Assembly (NCBI GenBank): GCA_037833965.1
Contig: AP031358.1
Coordinates: forward strand, 3,728,001-3,792,000
Length of the DNA stretch: 64,000 nucleotides
From: Marchantia polymorpha subsp. ruderalis
Lineage: Eukaryota > Streptophyta > Marchantiopsida > Marchantiales > Marchantiaceae
Direction: 5' to 3'
Shown here: one piece after another, positions 63,731 to 64,000 of the stretch
Layout: every line of letters begins with the position of its first letter
Numbering within the stretch: position 1 is the first letter of the stretch
The notes under the pieces: model-generated
Databases searched by the model: none
What the model was told of the DNA's origin: nothing
What the model saw: only the letters and a program-made list of their open reading frames with translations
Program-made: the position numbers and the translations under genes

Positions 63731-64000
63731 CTGTGAAGAAGAAGGCAGTTCTATGTGATAAAGACAATCTTCTAGGCGCTTCTGCAAAGCAGATGCTGAG
63801 CATTCTAGCAAGGTGAGGTAGGAAGTAAATATTTTAGAATTCGAGGTCTGCAGCTAAACAACTTACATGGACTTGCGTTTAAGTAACTTTTACTATTGAA
63901 GTTCAAGAATTGGTTTCTTGAAATGTAATCTGTTAATAATAACTTAAAGAAGGCATTTACCTGGCTACTTAACTATTGAGTCAAACAATACAGCTAATTT

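Noticed and set aside
1-64000. CRISPR arrays, operons, bacterial promoters
   Set aside because: No direct-repeat/spacer array is present. Spliced plant genes make prokaryotic features irrelevant.

Overview
This window looks like nuclear DNA of a land plant, most probably a moss. The genes are intron-rich with GT..AG introns, the ribosomal protein and lipid genes are of plant type, telo-box motifs sit at the ribosomal protein gene starts, and islands of about 45-50% GC alternate with very AT-rich intergenic DNA. The species cannot be fixed from the sequence alone, so 'moss' is inference.

Four protein genes can be read with confidence. (1, 2) Two complete copies of the cytosolic ribosomal protein gene RPS4 (eS4) lie head to head, at 2860-4259 (-) and 8080-9491 (+), inside a large inverted repeat whose arms are about 3.5 kb (about 1040-4558 and 7802-11320). 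Both encode the same 263-residue protein, while their flanks diverge progressively. (3) A DGAT1-type acyl-CoA:diacylglycerol acyltransferase gene runs on the minus strand at 18492-26631, in about 21 coding exons. It has an N-terminal coiled coil and pleckstrin-homology (PH) domain fused to the MBOAT acyltransferase, and its promoter side is near 28.0-28.4 kb. (4) The 3' half of an ETF:ubiquinone oxidoreductase (ETFDH) gene lies on the minus strand at 61077-63730 and runs off the right edge.

The most striking feature without an annotation is a cluster at 51.5-52.2 kb. Three successive fold-back hairpins share one identical 22-nt block on the same arm, while the opposite arms, loops and flanks differ. 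This is the pattern of a clustered microRNA family. I do not recognise the mature sequence, and the transcribed strand is not settled. A GC-rich, CT-rich start-like zone (49.0-50.7 kb, plus direction) and a TATA box followed by a 55-codon ORF (53.2-53.46 kb, minus direction) are rival candidates for its primary transcript.

The rest is intergenic. It includes a 2.3-kb segment upstream of the right RPS4 gene that recurs at 42.65-47.44 kb with two insertions, fold-back repeats of several sizes, a perfect 31-bp hairpin in a DGAT1 intron, fossil Ty1/copia-like LTR pieces (12.6-12.83 kb and 32.66-33.08 kb), a decayed unrecognised coding-like patch at about 15-16.1 kb, and long AT-rich stretches with no supportable gene.
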